Positions 1 through 9,134 of a DNA stretch of 64,000 bases are shown here, piece after piece (position 1 is the first letter of the stretch; each line of letters starts with the position of its first letter). Location: positions 866,501 through 930,500 of the forward strand of contig NZ_CP018049.1 in NCBI RefSeq assembly GCF_002934065.1, written 5' to 3'. The position numbers and the translations under genes are program-made. Below the pieces are notes generated by a model, which was not told where the DNA came from, ran no database searches, and worked only from the letters and a program-made list of their open reading frames with translations. This DNA is from Pseudomonas orientalis (GTDB lineage Bacteria; Pseudomonadota; Gammaproteobacteria; Pseudomonadales; Pseudomonadaceae).

Positions 1-1568
1 GTATGGACAAAGAGCCGACCAGCGGCGAAACCCTGCGCATACGCTCGCTCAAGGCCGTCGAAGGCACCAAGTTCGTCCCGGCCTGGGGCCAGGCGCGCCT
101 GCACTCGATGATCGCCAACCGTCCGGACTGGTGCATCTCCCGCCAGCGTAACTGGGGCGTGCCGATTCCGTTCTTCCTGCACAAGGAGAGCGGCGAACTG
201 CACCCACGTACCGTCGAGTTGATGGAACTCGTGGCCCAGCGCGTTGAACAGGAAGGCATCGAAGCCTGGTTCAAGATGGACGCTGCCGAGTTGCTCGGTG
301 ATGAAGCGCCGCAGTACGACAAGATCAGCGACACCCTCGACGTATGGTTCGACTCGGGCACCACTCACTGGCACGTGCTGCGCGGTTCGCACCCGATGGG
401 CCACGAGACCGGCCCGCGTGCCGACCTGTACCTGGAAGGTTCGGACCAGCACCGCGGCTGGTTCCACTCGTCGCTGCTGACCGGTTGCGCCATCGACAAC
501 CACGCGCCGTACCGGGAGCTGTTGACCCACGGCTTCACCGTCGACGAAAACGGCCGCAAGATGTCCAAGTCGTTGAAGAACGTGATCGAGCCGAAGAAGA
601 TCAACGACACCCTGGGCGCCGACATCATGCGTCTGTGGGTCGCCTCGACCGATTACTCGGGCGAGATCGCCGTCTCCGACCAGATTCTGGCCCGCAGCGC
701 CGATGCCTACCGGCGTATCCGTAATACCGCGCGCTTCCTGCTGTCGAACCTGACCGGTTTCAACCCGGCCACCGACATCCTGCCGGCAGAGGACATGCTC
801 GCCCTCGACCGTTGGGCCGTGGACCGCGCCCTGTTGCTGCAGCGCGAGTTGCAGGAACACTACGGCGAGTACCGCTTCTGGAATGTCTACTCCAAGATCC
901 ACAACTTCTGCGTGCAGGAGCTCGGTGGTTTCTACCTCGACATCATCAAGGACCGCCAGTACACCACCGGTGCCAACAGCAAGGCGCGCCGTTCGGCGCA
1001 GACCGCGCTGTACCACATCAGCGAAGCGCTGGTGCGCTGGATCGCACCGATCCTGGCGTTCACCGCCGACGAATTGTGGGAGTACCTGCCGGGCGAACGT
1101 AACGAGTCCGTCATGCTCAACACCTGGTATGAAGGCTTGACCGAACTGCCGGCCGACTTCGAACTGGGCCGCGAGTATTGGGAAGGCGTGATGGCCGTGA
1201 AGGTTGCGGTGAACAAGGAGCTGGAAGTGCAGCGCGCGGCCAAGGCCGTGGGTGGCAACCTGCAAGCCGAAGTCACCCTGTTTGCCGAGGACGGCCTGAC
1301 CGCCGACCTCGCCAAGCTGAGCAACGAACTGCGCTTTGTGTTGATCACCTCCACCGCAAGCCTGGCGCCCTTCGCCCAGGCTCCGGCAGATGCCGTGGCC
1401 ACCGATGTGCCGGGCTTGAAGCTCAAGGTGGTCAAGTCGGCCTTCCCTAAATGCGCCCGTTGCTGGCACTGCCGTGAAGATGTCGGCGTGAACCCCGAGC
1501 ATCCGGAAATCTGCGGTCGTTGCGTCGATAACATCAGCGGTGAAGGCGAGGTTCGTCACTATGCCTAA
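1..1568 (+). CDS. ileS: Isoleucyl-tRNA synthetase, C-terminal part (cut by window start)
   Basis: This gene charges tRNA-Ile with isoleucine in the cytoplasm. Only about the last 522 codons are present; the first complete codon is at base 3, and the full enzyme is usually about 940 residues, so the ATG at base 3 is internal. Visible parts are the end of the class I catalytic domain with the KMSKS signature ([10 protein letters not shown], around base 555), the anticodon-binding helical domain, and a C-terminal zinc finger with paired cysteines (CARCWHC and CGRC, about bases 1450-1530) typical of bacterial IleS. It overlaps the lspA start by 8 bp, so translation is probably coupled. The order ileS-lspA-fkpB-ispH is the usual Pseudomonas order. 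Confidence 0.97.
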   Translation, partial: MDKEPTSGETLRIRSLKAVEGTKFVPAWGQARLHSMIANRPDWCISRQRNWGVPIPFFLHKESGELHPRTVELMELVAQRVEQEGIEAWFKMDAAELLGDEAPQYDKISDTLDVWFDSGTTHWHVLRGSHPMGHETGPRADLYLEGSDQHRGWFHSSLLTGCAIDNHAPYRELLTHGFTVDENGRKMSKSLKNVIEPKKINDTLGADIMRLWVASTDYSGEIAVSDQILARSADAYRRIRNTARFLLSNLTGFNPATDILPAEDMLALDRWAVDRALLLQRELQEHYGEYRFWNVYSKIHNFCVQELGGFYLDIIKDRQYTTGANSKARRSAQTALYHISEALVRWIAPILAFTADELWEYLPGERNESVMLNTWYEGLTELPADFELGREYWEGVMAVKVAVNKELEVQRAAKAVGGNLQAEVTLFAEDGLTADLAKLSNELRFVLITSTASLAPFAQAPADAVATDVPGLKLKVVKSAFPKCARCWHCREDVGVNPEHPEICGRCVDNISGEGEVRHYA

Positions 1569-2073
1569 CGCTGCCAGTCGTTTCGGACGTCTGGGCTGGC
1601 TCGTATTGAGCGTCCTGGTGCTGGTCATCGACCAGGTCAGCAAGGCTCATTTCGAGGGCAGCCTGGAGATGTTCCAGCAAATTGTGGTGATCCCGGATTA
1701 CTTCAGTTGGACCCTGGCCTATAACACCGGCGCGGCCTTCAGCTTTCTCGCTGATGGCGGTGGCTGGCAGCGCTGGTTGTTCGCGCTGATCGCCGTAGTG
1801 GTCAGTGCGGTGCTGGTGGTCTGGCTCAAGCGCCTGGGCCGGGACGACACCTGGCTGGCCATCGCGCTGGCCCTGGTGCTGGGCGGCGCGCTGGGTAACC
1901 TGTACGACCGCGTTGCCCTGGGCCACGTGATCGATTTCATCCTGGTGCATTGGCAGAACCGCCATTACTTCCCGGCGTTCAACTTTGCCGACAGCGCTAT
2001 CACCGTCGGCGCAATCATGCTGGCGCTGGACATGTTCAAGAGCAAGAAAACCGGAGAGACCGTCAATGACTGA
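1561..2073 (+). CDS. lspA: Lipoprotein signal peptidase (signal peptidase II)
   Basis: This inner-membrane aspartyl protease cleaves the signal peptide of diacylglyceryl-modified prolipoproteins. It is 170 aa, the normal size. Four hydrophobic segments are visible. The family motifs are present: NTGAAFS in the middle, [10 protein letters not shown] with the first catalytic aspartate, and FNFADSAI with the second. The ATG at 1561 was chosen because it lies inside the end of ileS and gives the family's usual N-terminus; an upstream in-frame ATG at 1540 would add seven residues. Its stop overlaps the fkpB start by 8 bp. Confidence 0.96.
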   Translation: MPNAASRFGRLGWLVLSVLVLVIDQVSKAHFEGSLEMFQQIVVIPDYFSWTLAYNTGAAFSFLADGGGWQRWLFALIAVVVSAVLVVWLKRLGRDDTWLAIALALVLGGALGNLYDRVALGHVIDFILVHWQNRHYFPAFNFADSAITVGAIMLALDMFKSKKTGETVND

Positions 2074-2521
2074 TCAGGTATTGGCTGAGCAACGCATCGG
2101 CCAGAACACGGAAGTCACTTTGCATTTCGCATTGCGCCTGGAGAATGGCGACACGGTCGACAGCACCTTCGACAAAGCCCCGGCGACCTTCAAGGTCGGT
2201 GACGGTAATCTGCTGCCGGGTTTTGAAGCGGCTTTGTTCGGCTTCAAGGCCGGCGACAAGCGCAACCTGCAGATCCTGCCGGAAAACGCCTTTGGCCAGC
2301 CCAACCCGCAAAACGTGCAGATCATCCCGCGTTCGCAGTTCGAAGGCATGGAGCTGTCGGAAGGCCTGCTGGTGATCTTCAATGACGCGGCGAATACGGA
2401 ATTGCCCGGCGTGGTCAAAGCCTTCGATGACACGCAAGTGACCATCGATTTCAACCACCCGTTGGCCGGCAAGACGCTGACCTTTGACGTCGAGATCATC
2501 AACGTCAAGGCGCTGGTCTGA
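2066..2521 (+). CDS. fkpB: FKBP-type peptidyl-prolyl isomerase, SlpA type
   Basis: This is a 151-aa cytoplasmic prolyl cis-trans isomerase of the SlpA/FkpB branch, in which an FKBP domain carries an inserted IF (chaperone-like) domain. The N-terminal part has the FKBP pattern (LENGDTVDSTFDKAP, then GDGNLLPGFE). The middle has the family's GDKRNLQILPENAFGQPNP stretch, and the end is DVEIINVKAL. The ATG at 2066 lies within the end of lspA, which suggests translational coupling. A perfect hairpin of solo-REP type follows directly after the stop and may serve as transcription stop or mRNA protection. Confidence 0.95.
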   Translation: MTDQVLAEQRIGQNTEVTLHFALRLENGDTVDSTFDKAPATFKVGDGNLLPGFEAALFGFKAGDKRNLQILPENAFGQPNPQNVQIIPRSQFEGMELSEGLLVIFNDAANTELPGVVKAFDDTQVTIDFNHPLAGKTLTFDVEIINVKALV

Positions 2522-2523
2522 AA

Positions 2524-2552
2524 TGTGGGAGGGGACTTGCTCCCCTCCCACC
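2524..2552. repeat. Solo REP-like palindrome (GTGGGAGGGGA type)
   Basis: This is a perfect 11-bp inverted repeat (GTGGGAGGGGA, loop CTTGC, TCCCCTCCCAC) just after the fkpB stop. Its ends match the outer arms of the four longer TGTGGGAGGG REPINs found later in the window, so it looks like a single REP element of the same family. There is no T-run after it on the plus strand, so calling it a terminator is uncertain. Confidence 0.75.
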
Positions 2553-2621
2553 TTGATCTCCATTATCTGTTGAGTCAGCGTTAATATTGACTCAATGTGG
2601 CTGCAAGACACGAGGCACAGC

Positions 2622-3569
2622 ATGCAAATCAAACTCGCCAACCCCCGTGGCTTCTGTGCCGGTGTGGACCGGGCGATCGAAATCGTCAACCGCGCCCTGG
2701 AAGTCTTCGGCCCGCCGATCTACGTGCGGCATGAAGTCGTCCACAACAAGTTCGTGGTTGAAGATCTGCGTGCGCGCGGCGCCATCTTCGTCGAAGAGCT
2801 CGACCAGGTGCCTGACGATGTTATCGTTATCTTCAGCGCCCACGGCGTTTCCCAGGCCGTGCGCACCGAAGCGTCCGGCCGTGGCCTGAAAGTATTCGAT
2901 GCCACATGCCCGCTGGTGACCAAGGTGCACATCGAGGTGGCGCGCTACAGCCGTGATGGACGTGAATGCATTCTGATCGGCCACGCCGGTCATCCGGAAG
3001 TCGAAGGCACCATGGGCCAGTACGACGCCAGCAATGGCGGCGCCATCTACCTGGTGGAAGACGAAAAAGACGTCGCCAACCTGCAAGTGCAGAACCCGGA
3101 ACGCTTGGCGTTCGTTACCCAGACCACCTTGTCCATGGACGACACCAGCCGCGTTATCGATGCCCTGCGCACGCGATTCCCGGCCATTGGCGGCCCACGC
3201 AAGGACGACATCTGCTACGCCACGCAGAACCGCCAGGACGCGGTCAAGCAACTGGCCGATGAGTGTGATGTGGTGCTGGTGGTCGGCAGCCCCAACAGCT
3301 CCAACTCCAATCGCTTGCGGGAGCTGGCCGAGCGCATGGCGACACCAGCGTACCTAATCGATGGCGCCGAGGATATGCAGCGTAGCTGGTTCGACGGTGT
3401 CGAGCGCATCGGCATCACGGCGGGGGCCTCGGCCCCGGAAGTCCTGGTGCGTGGCGTCATCCAGCAATTGCACGCCTGGGGGGCTACCGGTGCCGATGAG
3501 TTGGCGGGGCGCGAAGAAAACATTACGTTTTCTATGCCCAAGGAACTGCGGGTGCGCTCGCTGCTCTGA
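2622..3569 (+). CDS. ispH: 4-hydroxy-3-methylbut-2-enyl diphosphate reductase
   Basis: This 315-aa iron-sulfur enzyme carries out the last step of the MEP isoprenoid pathway, reducing HMBPP to IPP and DMAPP. The three cluster-binding cysteines of the family can be seen: [13 protein letters not shown] near residue 12, [11 protein letters not shown] near residue 96, and [11 protein letters not shown] near residue 197. Substrate-contact motifs HEVVHN and the [13 protein letters not shown] stretch are also present. The ATG at 2622 was chosen because [14 protein letters not shown] is the standard N-terminus and GAGG lies about 8 bases upstream; an in-frame ATG at 2595 is less likely. Confidence 0.97.
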   Translation: MQIKLANPRGFCAGVDRAIEIVNRALEVFGPPIYVRHEVVHNKFVVEDLRARGAIFVEELDQVPDDVIVIFSAHGVSQAVRTEASGRGLKVFDATCPLVTKVHIEVARYSRDGRECILIGHAGHPEVEGTMGQYDASNGGAIYLVEDEKDVANLQVQNPERLAFVTQTTLSMDDTSRVIDALRTRFPAIGGPRKDDICYATQNRQDAVKQLADECDVVLVVGSPNSSNSNRLRELAERMATPAYLIDGAEDMQRSWFDGVERIGITAGASAPEVLVRGVIQQLHAWGATGADELAGREENITFSMPKELRVRSLL

Positions 3570-3580
3570 ACCCGCTTCGC

Positions 3581-4099
3581 TCAACCACGGCATAACGCCT
3601 GCTCGGTCTTGTCACTGCGCAGGCTGACGCGCCCACTTGGCGCCAGCACTATCTGATACAGGCTTTGTGCCTGCGTCGCGTCGCACACATGCACGGTGCC
3701 GGCACGAAACCCGCCGCCCGCAAACACCGGCTCCCCCAACGCGCTGAAACGCACCTGGCTGCTGACCGGGCCATTACCGGCCACCGGCACGCGCCCGCTG
3801 TCCTGTCGCTCCAGTAGCACTGGATTCTCGTCATCCAGATGGCCGCGACCACTGATATCCAGGATCACCCGCCAGCCCTGGCTCCAGTCTTGCTCCCTTG
3901 CATGAATGACCACTGCACGGCTGCGTGCGATCGCCTCCGTTCGCGCATAACGCAGCCCGTCGGCCAGTGACCGGGCCACGCTTTGTTGCTGCTGCGATTC
4001 CAGCAAACCCTTGAAGCCGGGTATGGCCAGTTGCGCCAGAACGCCCGTGACGATCAGCCCCAGCAGTAATTCGATCAAGGTGAACCCTCGTTGTGTCAT
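3581..4099 (-). CDS. fimT: GspH/FimT-family minor pseudopilin
   Basis: This is a 172-aa type IV pilin-like protein. The N-terminus MTQRGFTLIELLLGLIVTG has a short leader ending in G, then the processed FTLIE segment with the conserved glutamate at mature position 5 and a long hydrophobic helix. That is the substrate pattern of the prepilin peptidase PilD (25850-26716 minus). The rest resembles the GspH/FimT C-terminal domain (TEAIARSRAVVIH). A strong ribosome site, GGAGGG, lies ahead of the start. It points toward ispH and away from the pilV-pilE genes, which in P. aeruginosa lie in one direction with fimT and fimU. The fimT name is by position and family; fimU is the alternative. Confidence 0.85.
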   Translation of the reverse strand: MTQRGFTLIELLLGLIVTGVLAQLAIPGFKGLLESQQQQSVARSLADGLRYARTEAIARSRAVVIHAREQDWSQGWRVILDISGRGHLDDENPVLLERQDSGRVPVAGNGPVSSQVRFSALGEPVFAGGGFRAGTVHVCDATQAQSLYQIVLAPSGRVSLRSDKTEQALCRG

Positions 4100-4303
4100 G
4101 TGCGTCCCTCCGTGGATGCGGTTGATCTTTAAGTGACAGGCATAGGTATAGCGTTTGCTCCCTGATGCTGAATGATGGCCTTTACGTCCAATGTATTTCC
4201 CTTTGTTCCGATAGCGGCAGCCGCCAAAAACCGGCGCTAGTCTTGGGGCGTACAGCAGGGTTCTGCTGTTTTTCTACGGCCCTCGACATGGACGACGACG
4301 GTA

Positions 4304-4789
4304 ATGCCTTTGTGCAGCAACACCTTATTTCTACGCGCAGTTCATCGACCTCAAGCCGGCATGACCCTGATCGAGGTACTGGTAGCGGTGCTGGTCCTGG
4401 CTATCGGACTGCTGGGGGCCGCGGCTCTCCAGCTCAACGCGCCCAAATACACCGACAATGCACGGATGACCAGCCAGGCCAGTTTCATTGCCTACGATAT
4501 GCTCGATCGAATTCGCGCCAATGCCGGGGTCGATTACGCCTGGGCCCAAGCCGAGCGCGCGCCGCCCGGCACCTCGACCGCCAGCGTGCGTGACCTGGAC
4601 TTGCATGATTTCGAAGCCAATATTGTTGGTTTTGCCGGAAAAGACGCCAAAGGTGCCGTGGCGGTCAACGACAATGAAGTCACCATCAGCATCACTTGGG
4701 AAGACGCCAGGTTGGCGAGCAGCCTGGGCGCGCGGCAAACCTTCACCCTGACCAGCCGGATTGCCAACGGGCAAGGCAGGTTGCAATGA
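4304..4789 (+). CDS. pilV: Type IV pilus minor pilin/modification protein PilV
   Basis: This is a 161-aa protein with a prepilin-type N-terminus: a leader ending in HRPQAG, then MTLIEVLVAVLVLAIGLLG. That is the PilV/GspI-like pattern, with glutamate at mature position 5. The tract AAALQLN followed by a central region containing DMLDRIRANAG matches PilV proteins. It begins the plus-strand run pilV-pilW-pilX-pilE and ends in an ATGA overlap with pilW. Minor pilins prime assembly of the pilus at the inner membrane. The start codon is the one that gives the leader; the ribosome site ahead of it is weak. Confidence 0.88.
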   Translation: MPLCSNTLFLRAVHRPQAGMTLIEVLVAVLVLAIGLLGAAALQLNAPKYTDNARMTSQASFIAYDMLDRIRANAGVDYAWAQAERAPPGTSTASVRDLDLHDFEANIVGFAGKDAKGAVAVNDNEVTISITWEDARLASSLGARQTFTLTSRIANGQGRLQ

Positions 4790-5493
4790 ATCGTCCGGCA
4801 TGTGGTTTCGGGCTGGTGGAGTTTCTACTTGCGCTGGCCGTCGGCCTGGTGCTGATCCTCGGTGCGAGTCAGGTGCTGATCAGCGCGCGGCTGACCCAGG
4901 CCAGCCAACAGGCCGCCATGGTGCTGCAGGATGATGCGCGATTCGTCCTGAGCAAGTTGATCCAGGACATTCGCCAGGCAGGCATGCTGGGGTGTCTGGC
5001 CCCGGCCTTTATCGACAATGCCCCGGCGGCGTTTGAGCGGCCGATCGGCTGGGAAATGTCGGCAAGCGCAACGTCACTGACACTGGTGACCGCCAATGCC
5101 GGCGACGGTGTCGGCAAGCCGGACTGGACGGTGGTGTCCGACTGCAAGGAGGCAGCCCAGGCTTACGCCGGCACGCCGCCTGTGATCGCGCCCGGCCAGA
5201 TTCGTTTTCCCATACGCGCGCTCACCTATACCTATGAGGCGGGGCAGTTGAAAGTCAGTACCCCGTCGGCACCGGCCAAGGCGGCGCTGATAGATAACGT
5301 ACAGGCCTTCGAGATCAGTTTCGGGGTGGCCGCCGGGCCTGAATCGACGGACGTGGCGCGTTACGACAGCCATCCTGGCGACGCATCGTTGATCCGCAGC
5401 GTGCGCATCCGCATGACTCTGCAGGACCCGACCGGGCGGGTGAAGGATCAGGCCTACAGCGTCGTGGCCGCACTGCGCAACCGGCTGGAGTAG
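4786..5493 (+). CDS. pilW: Type IV pilus minor pilin PilW
   Basis: This is a 235-aa PilW-family minor pilin. The N-terminus MNRPACGFGLVEFLLALAVGLVLILG contains the processing glycine followed by FGLVE (variant of FTLIE, keeping the glutamate) and a hydrophobic helix. Family features include DDARFVLSKLIQDIRQAGMLGC early in the protein and a C-terminal stretch on residues forced into a pilin fold (VRIRMTLQDPTG). The ATG at 4786 overlaps the pilV stop as ATGA; upstream in-frame codons would read back into pilV. It probably acts with PilV, PilX and PilE in pilus initiation. Confidence 0.88.
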   Translation: MNRPACGFGLVEFLLALAVGLVLILGASQVLISARLTQASQQAAMVLQDDARFVLSKLIQDIRQAGMLGCLAPAFIDNAPAAFERPIGWEMSASATSLTLVTANAGDGVGKPDWTVVSDCKEAAQAYAGTPPVIAPGQIRFPIRALTYTYEAGQLKVSTPSAPAKAALIDNVQAFEISFGVAAGPESTDVARYDSHPGDASLIRSVRIRMTLQDPTGRVKDQAYSVVAALRNRLE

Positions 5494-5497
5494 GGCG

Positions 5498-6028
5498 ATG
5501 ATCATGATTGGGAGGAGCCCTGTGCGCCAGGCGGGGATGGTATTGCTGATCAGCCTGGTATTTCTGCTGTTGCTGTCACTGGTGGGGTTGTCATCAATGC
5601 AGGGCGCGATCTCTCAGCAGAAGGTCGCCAGTAGCCTTTGGCAGCGTAATCAGTCGTTCCAGACGGCCGAAAGTGGCTTGCGGCTGGGGGAGTCGGCGGT
5701 GCGCAGGGGCGGACCTGCGCTGCCACTTTGCCACTCGATCATCAACTGCGCGCCGCCCGCGGAGGCATTTTTGGTGGTTGGCCCTGGGCCAAATCCGGTC
5801 TCTGCGGTGAATTGGGTGGCGTTCAAGAATGGGGTATATGGCATTCAATCCCTGGGCGTGGGAATGGGCCAGGCGCATTTACCGCCGCTTATCCCGGCCG
5901 CGCTCTTTAGGGTAACGGCCGTGGGGCTGGGTGACCAGTCGCGCACGGTGCTTGAGACGGTGTATGCGCGGGTGGGGGAGGGCGACGGCGCGCGGTTTCG
6001 GCGAGTCTTATGGCGGCAACTTCAATAA
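5498..6028 (+). CDS. pilX: Type IV pilus minor pilin PilX
   Basis: This is a 176-aa protein with the PilX N-terminal signature: RQAGMVLLISLVFLLLLSLVGLSSMQGA, in which the glycine before the hydrophobic helix is the processing site and the conserved glutamate is missing, as usual for PilX. The following QKVASSLWQRNQSFQTAESGLR matches the family. Six bases separate it from pilW. In P. aeruginosa pilX is followed by pilY1; here pilE comes next. The last bases of pilX (to 6028) carry the pilE ribosome site. Confidence 0.86.
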   Translation: MIMIGRSPVRQAGMVLLISLVFLLLLSLVGLSSMQGAISQQKVASSLWQRNQSFQTAESGLRLGESAVRRGGPALPLCHSIINCAPPAEAFLVVGPGPNPVSAVNWVAFKNGVYGIQSLGVGMGQAHLPPLIPAALFRVTAVGLGDQSRTVLETVYARVGEGDGARFRRVLWRQLQ

Positions 6029-6039
6029 GGAGCAATTCA

Positions 6040-6441
6040 ATGGGCATGGATAGCCAGGGCTTTACCCTGATCGAGTTGTTGATCGCGGTGGCGATCATCG
6101 CGTTGCTGGCCGGGATCGCTTACCCCGGATACACCGGCCAGGTGAAAAAGGTGTACCGGGTGCAAGTCGTCGCGCTGCTGAGTGAGCAGGCTCAACATCT
6201 GCAGCGTTTTTACACGCGCAACGGCACTTTTATTGATGCAAGCGGCGTCAGCACAGGCAATGATCACTATAGAATCAGCGCGGTACTGAACCCTCATGAT
6301 TTTGTCCTGCTCGCCACGCCTGCCTCGAACTCAGTCATGGCGGACGACGCCTGCGGCCAATTCAGCTTGACCAGCACCGGCATGCGAAGCAATCCGGGCG
6401 CGGCGCCGCAAATGCCGTTCAAGGCATGCTGGGGGCAGTGA
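6040..6441 (+). CDS. pilE: Type IV pilus minor pilin PilE
   Basis: This is a 133-aa pilin of the PilE group, with leader MGMDSQG, then FTLIELLIAVAIIALLAGIAYPGY, a classic type IV pilin helix. The C-terminal end carries the usual pair of cysteines (DDACGQ and KACWGQ). The ATG at 6040 was chosen because AAGGAG lies 7 bases ahead (6027-6032); a second ATG at 6046 would give a 5-residue leader but worse spacing. The stop overlaps an ATG at 6441 in the frame of the next gene. Confidence 0.9.
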   Translation: MGMDSQGFTLIELLIAVAIIALLAGIAYPGYTGQVKKVYRVQVVALLSEQAQHLQRFYTRNGTFIDASGVSTGNDHYRISAVLNPHDFVLLATPASNSVMADDACGQFSLTSTGMRSNPGAAPQMPFKACWGQ

Positions 6442-6503
6442 TGAGAGTGCTGGATGAATGGGCGCCTGGCGCGCTTTTCCCTTTTTATCGGCTGGATCAA
6501 ATG

Positions 6504-7613
6504 ATGGCTAAGCAACAGCGAGTAGTGATTGTCGGCGGCGGGGTTATTGGCTTGTTGACGGCATACAACCTGGCTGACCGGGGGCAGGCGGTTACATTGC
6601 TGGAGCGCGGCGGGCTTGGGCAGGAGTCTTCCTGGGCTGGCGGCGGGATTGTTTCGCCGTTGTATCCATGGCGCTATAGCCCGGCGGTGACCGCCTTGGC
6701 CCATTGGTCCCAGGATTTCTACCCGCAACTGGCGCAACACCTGTTCGCTGCGACCGGCATTGATCCTGAGGTTCACACCACGGGCCTGTATTGGCTCGAT
6801 CTGGATGACGAAGCCGATGCCCTGGCCTGGGCTGCGCATGAGGGTCGGCCCTTGAGCAAAGTGGACGTATCAGCTGCCCATGATGCTGTTCCGGCGCTGG
6901 GCAGCGGATATTCAGAAGCGATCTACATGGCCGATGTGGCCAATGTGCGCAACCCGCGCCTGGTCAAATCCCTCAAGGCGGCATTGTCGGCGCTGCCCGA
7001 TGTGACGATTCATGAGCAGTGCGAAGTCGATGGCTTTATTTTGCAGGGCGACACCGTGGTAGGCGTGAATACAAGCGCTGGCGCCATGACGGGTGATCAG
7101 GTCGTGCTCGCAGCCGGTGCCTGGAGCGGGGATCTGCTGGGAAAACTGGGCTTGGCGCTGCCCGTGGAGCCGGTCAAGGGCCAGATGATCCTCTACAAAT
7201 GCGCGTCTGACTTTTTGTCGAGCATGGTCCTGGCCAAAGGGCGCTATGCGATCCCGCGGCGTGATGGGCATATTCTGATTGGCAGCACTCTGGAGCATGA
7301 GGGATTCGACAAAACGCCGACGATAAGCGCGCTGGAGAGTCTCAAGGCCTCTGCGGTGGAACTGCTCCCCGCCCTGGCGGACGCCGAGGTGGTGGGGCAC
7401 TGGGCGGGGTTGCGGCCCGGCTCGCCGGAAGGTATCCCGTATATCGGCGAGGTACCCGGCTTCAAGGGTTTGTGGCTCAATTGTGGGCATTACCGCAATG
7501 GCCTGGTGCTTGCCCCCGCGTCCTGCCAGCTATTTGCCGACTTGCTGCTGGGGCATGCGCCGATCATCGACCCTGCACCTTACGCGCCCGCCGGTCGAGT
7601 CAGCGCTGGATAG
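6504..7613 (+). CDS. thiO: Glycine oxidase ThiO (FAD-dependent)
   Basis: This 369-aa flavoenzyme oxidises glycine to iminoacetate, the glycine-derived precursor of the thiamine thiazole ring. The N-terminal FAD-binding Rossmann motif VVIVGGGVIGLLTAYNLADRG is clear, followed by ESSWAGGGIVSPLYPWRY. The C-terminal part has the DAO-family GLRPGSPEGIPYIG and NCGHYRNGLVLAP stretches. Start choice is uncertain: MAKQQRVVIVGGG from 6504 is the usual beginning, 6501 is an adjacent ATG, and 6441 overlaps the pilE stop and would add 21 residues. Its last 14 bases overlap the minus-strand gene that follows. In P. aeruginosa thiO also sits beside the minor-pilin genes. Confidence 0.93.
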   Translation: MAKQQRVVIVGGGVIGLLTAYNLADRGQAVTLLERGGLGQESSWAGGGIVSPLYPWRYSPAVTALAHWSQDFYPQLAQHLFAATGIDPEVHTTGLYWLDLDDEADALAWAAHEGRPLSKVDVSAAHDAVPALGSGYSEAIYMADVANVRNPRLVKSLKAALSALPDVTIHEQCEVDGFILQGDTVVGVNTSAGAMTGDQVVLAAGAWSGDLLGKLGLALPVEPVKGQMILYKCASDFLSSMVLAKGRYAIPRRDGHILIGSTLEHEGFDKTPTISALESLKASAVELLPALADAEVVGHWAGLRPGSPEGIPYIGEVPGFKGLWLNCGHYRNGLVLAPASCQLFADLLLGHAPIIDPAPYAPAGRVSAG

Positions 7614-7833
7614 ACTTCGGCCCCTGCTGCAGGTGCGCCTGGGTGCAATACCATTGCTGGCCTGAACTCAGCGCACGATCCTGCGGCACGTGCACGCCGC
7701 AATGGGCGCACCGCACCATCAAGGCGGCATTGGGTTCGCCGGCGCGGGGTTGCCTGGCGGCGGGGCTTTTGAATTTGCGCCAGAGCCATACCGCAGCGGC
7801 AATGACGGCGATCCAGAACAATAGACGAAGCAT
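7600..7833 (-). CDS. PP0621-family small membrane protein with zinc-ribbon-like motif
   Basis: This is a 77-aa protein with an N-terminal membrane segment (LRLLFWIAVIAAAVWLW) and, after a basic linker, a CAHC pair and WYC plus a histidine (C-x2-C ... C-x3-H), which looks like a small metal-binding ribbon. It resembles the PP0621 family of Pseudomonas, whose function is not established. It overlaps the 3' end of thiO by 14 bp on the opposite strand. In P. aeruginosa this place, between thiO and bamD, holds the pilSR two-component genes. Confidence 0.8.
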   Translation of the reverse strand: MLRLLFWIAVIAAAVWLWRKFKSPAARQPRAGEPNAALMVRCAHCGVHVPQDRALSSGQQWYCTQAHLQQGPKSIQR

Positions 7834-7913
7834 GATGGGCAGTTTCTCGATAAGGAATGCGCCAGTTTAGCCAAGGTCGCCATGGGCGCACAGCGCAATA
7901 AATACTCGCCCAT

Positions 7914-7944
7914 GAAAAAGGGAGCTCCTGAGAGCTCCCTTTTG
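7914..7944 (-). terminator. Intrinsic terminator of bamD
   Basis: The hairpin GGGAGCTC / GAGCTCCC with a 4-base loop is followed on the minus strand by a run of five T. It lies about 15 bases past the bamD stop. Confidence 0.85.
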
Positions 7945-7959
7945 CGTTGCGTCGAACCG

Positions 7960-8985
7960 TCAGTCGAATACGCCGAAGGTCATGTAGCTGAACCACGAGC
8001 GGTCCTGGTTGTTACCCAGGGCTTGCGGCTCTTCCTCTTCGATTACGTCGCCGTTCTCGTCATGCGGCTTGAGGTCCGAAGGAATCGCGTCCTTGGCGTC
8101 CTGGTACTGCTTGATCACGTCCTGGTTAGCGCGTGTTTCGCCTGGCGGCAGCGGTGGACGGGACTCGATCAGGCCCAGGGTGTACTTGCTCAGCCACGAG
8201 CGGTTGTCGGCTTCATCAACCTGAGGCACGAACTGGCCGTCTTTCAGGCTCGGGTGGTCCGGGTAGTTGAGCTTCAGGGTTTCCAGGCTGGTGGTCGCCA
8301 GCTCATCCAGGTGCAAGCGCTGGTAAGCCTCGGTCATCACAGCCAGGCCGTCACCCACGGAAGGGGTTTCCTGGAAATTCTCCACCACATAGCGGCCACG
8401 GTTGGCAGCGGCCACGTACGCCTGACGGGTCAGGTAGTAGTGGGCCACGTGGATCTCGTAGGAAGCCAGCAGGTTGCGCAGGTAGATCATGCGCTGCTTG
8501 GCGTCCGGCGCGTAGCGGCTGTTCGGGTAGCGGCTGGTCAGTTGGGCGAACTCGTTGTAGGAGTCGCGGGCGGCGCCCGGGTCGCGCTTGGTCATGTCCA
8601 GTGGCAGGAACCGCGCCAGCAGACCAACGTCCTGGTCGAACGAGGTCAGGCCCTTCATGTAGTAGGCGTAGTCCACGTTCGGATGCTGCGGATGCAGGCG
8701 GATAAAACGCTCGGCAGCGGACTTGGCAGCTTCCGGCTCGGCGTTCTTATAGTTGGCGTAGATCAGCTCGAGCTGGGCCTGATCGGCATAGCGTCCGAAC
8801 GGATAGCGCGACTCCAGTGCCTTCAGCTTCGCTGTGGCGCTGGTGTAGCTATTGTTATCCAAGTCTGTCTGAGCTTGCTGGTACAGCTCGACTTCGCTCA
8901 GGTTTTCGTCGACGACGTCCTTTGTTGACGAGCAAGCAGCAGTCATGGCGAGGATGGCGATCAGCAGCAGGTGTTTCACTTGCAT
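7960..8985 (-). CDS. bamD: Outer membrane assembly lipoprotein BamD
   Basis: This 341-aa lipoprotein is a subunit of the BAM complex that inserts beta-barrel proteins into the outer membrane. The start at 8985 gives a lipoprotein signal, [20 protein letters not shown], with the lipidated cysteine at residue 18. Tetratricopeptide-like repeats follow ([54 protein letters not shown]). The C-terminus extends past the E. coli protein (about 245 aa), as is usual in Pseudomonas. It is transcribed away from rluD and ends at an intrinsic terminator. Confidence 0.95.
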   Translation of the reverse strand: MQVKHLLLIAILAMTAACSSTKDVVDENLSEVELYQQAQTDLDNNSYTSATAKLKALESRYPFGRYADQAQLELIYANYKNAEPEAAKSAAERFIRLHPQHPNVDYAYYMKGLTSFDQDVGLLARFLPLDMTKRDPGAARDSYNEFAQLTSRYPNSRYAPDAKQRMIYLRNLLASYEIHVAHYYLTRQAYVAAANRGRYVVENFQETPSVGDGLAVMTEAYQRLHLDELATTSLETLKLNYPDHPSLKDGQFVPQVDEADNRSWLSKYTLGLIESRPPLPPGETRANQDVIKQYQDAKDAIPSDLKPHDENGDVIEEEEPQALGNNQDRSWFSYMTFGVFD

Positions 8986-9134
8986 GGCGGCTTGCGTCCC
9001 TATGACGGCCGCTGTCTTGGGCGGGGCCGTCCTGTTATGATGAGCGCCCCGTTGAAAGCCTCGGGGCAAAAGACGCCGTATTTAACCACAAGCGCGCAGC
9101 CGAAACCAAAGGCTGTGCCACGCCTAGTCTGAGC

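Noticed and set aside
4165..4593. 142-codon plus-strand frame overlapping pilV
   Set aside because: It reads pilV in another frame; pilV has the pilin N-terminus and this one has no domain.
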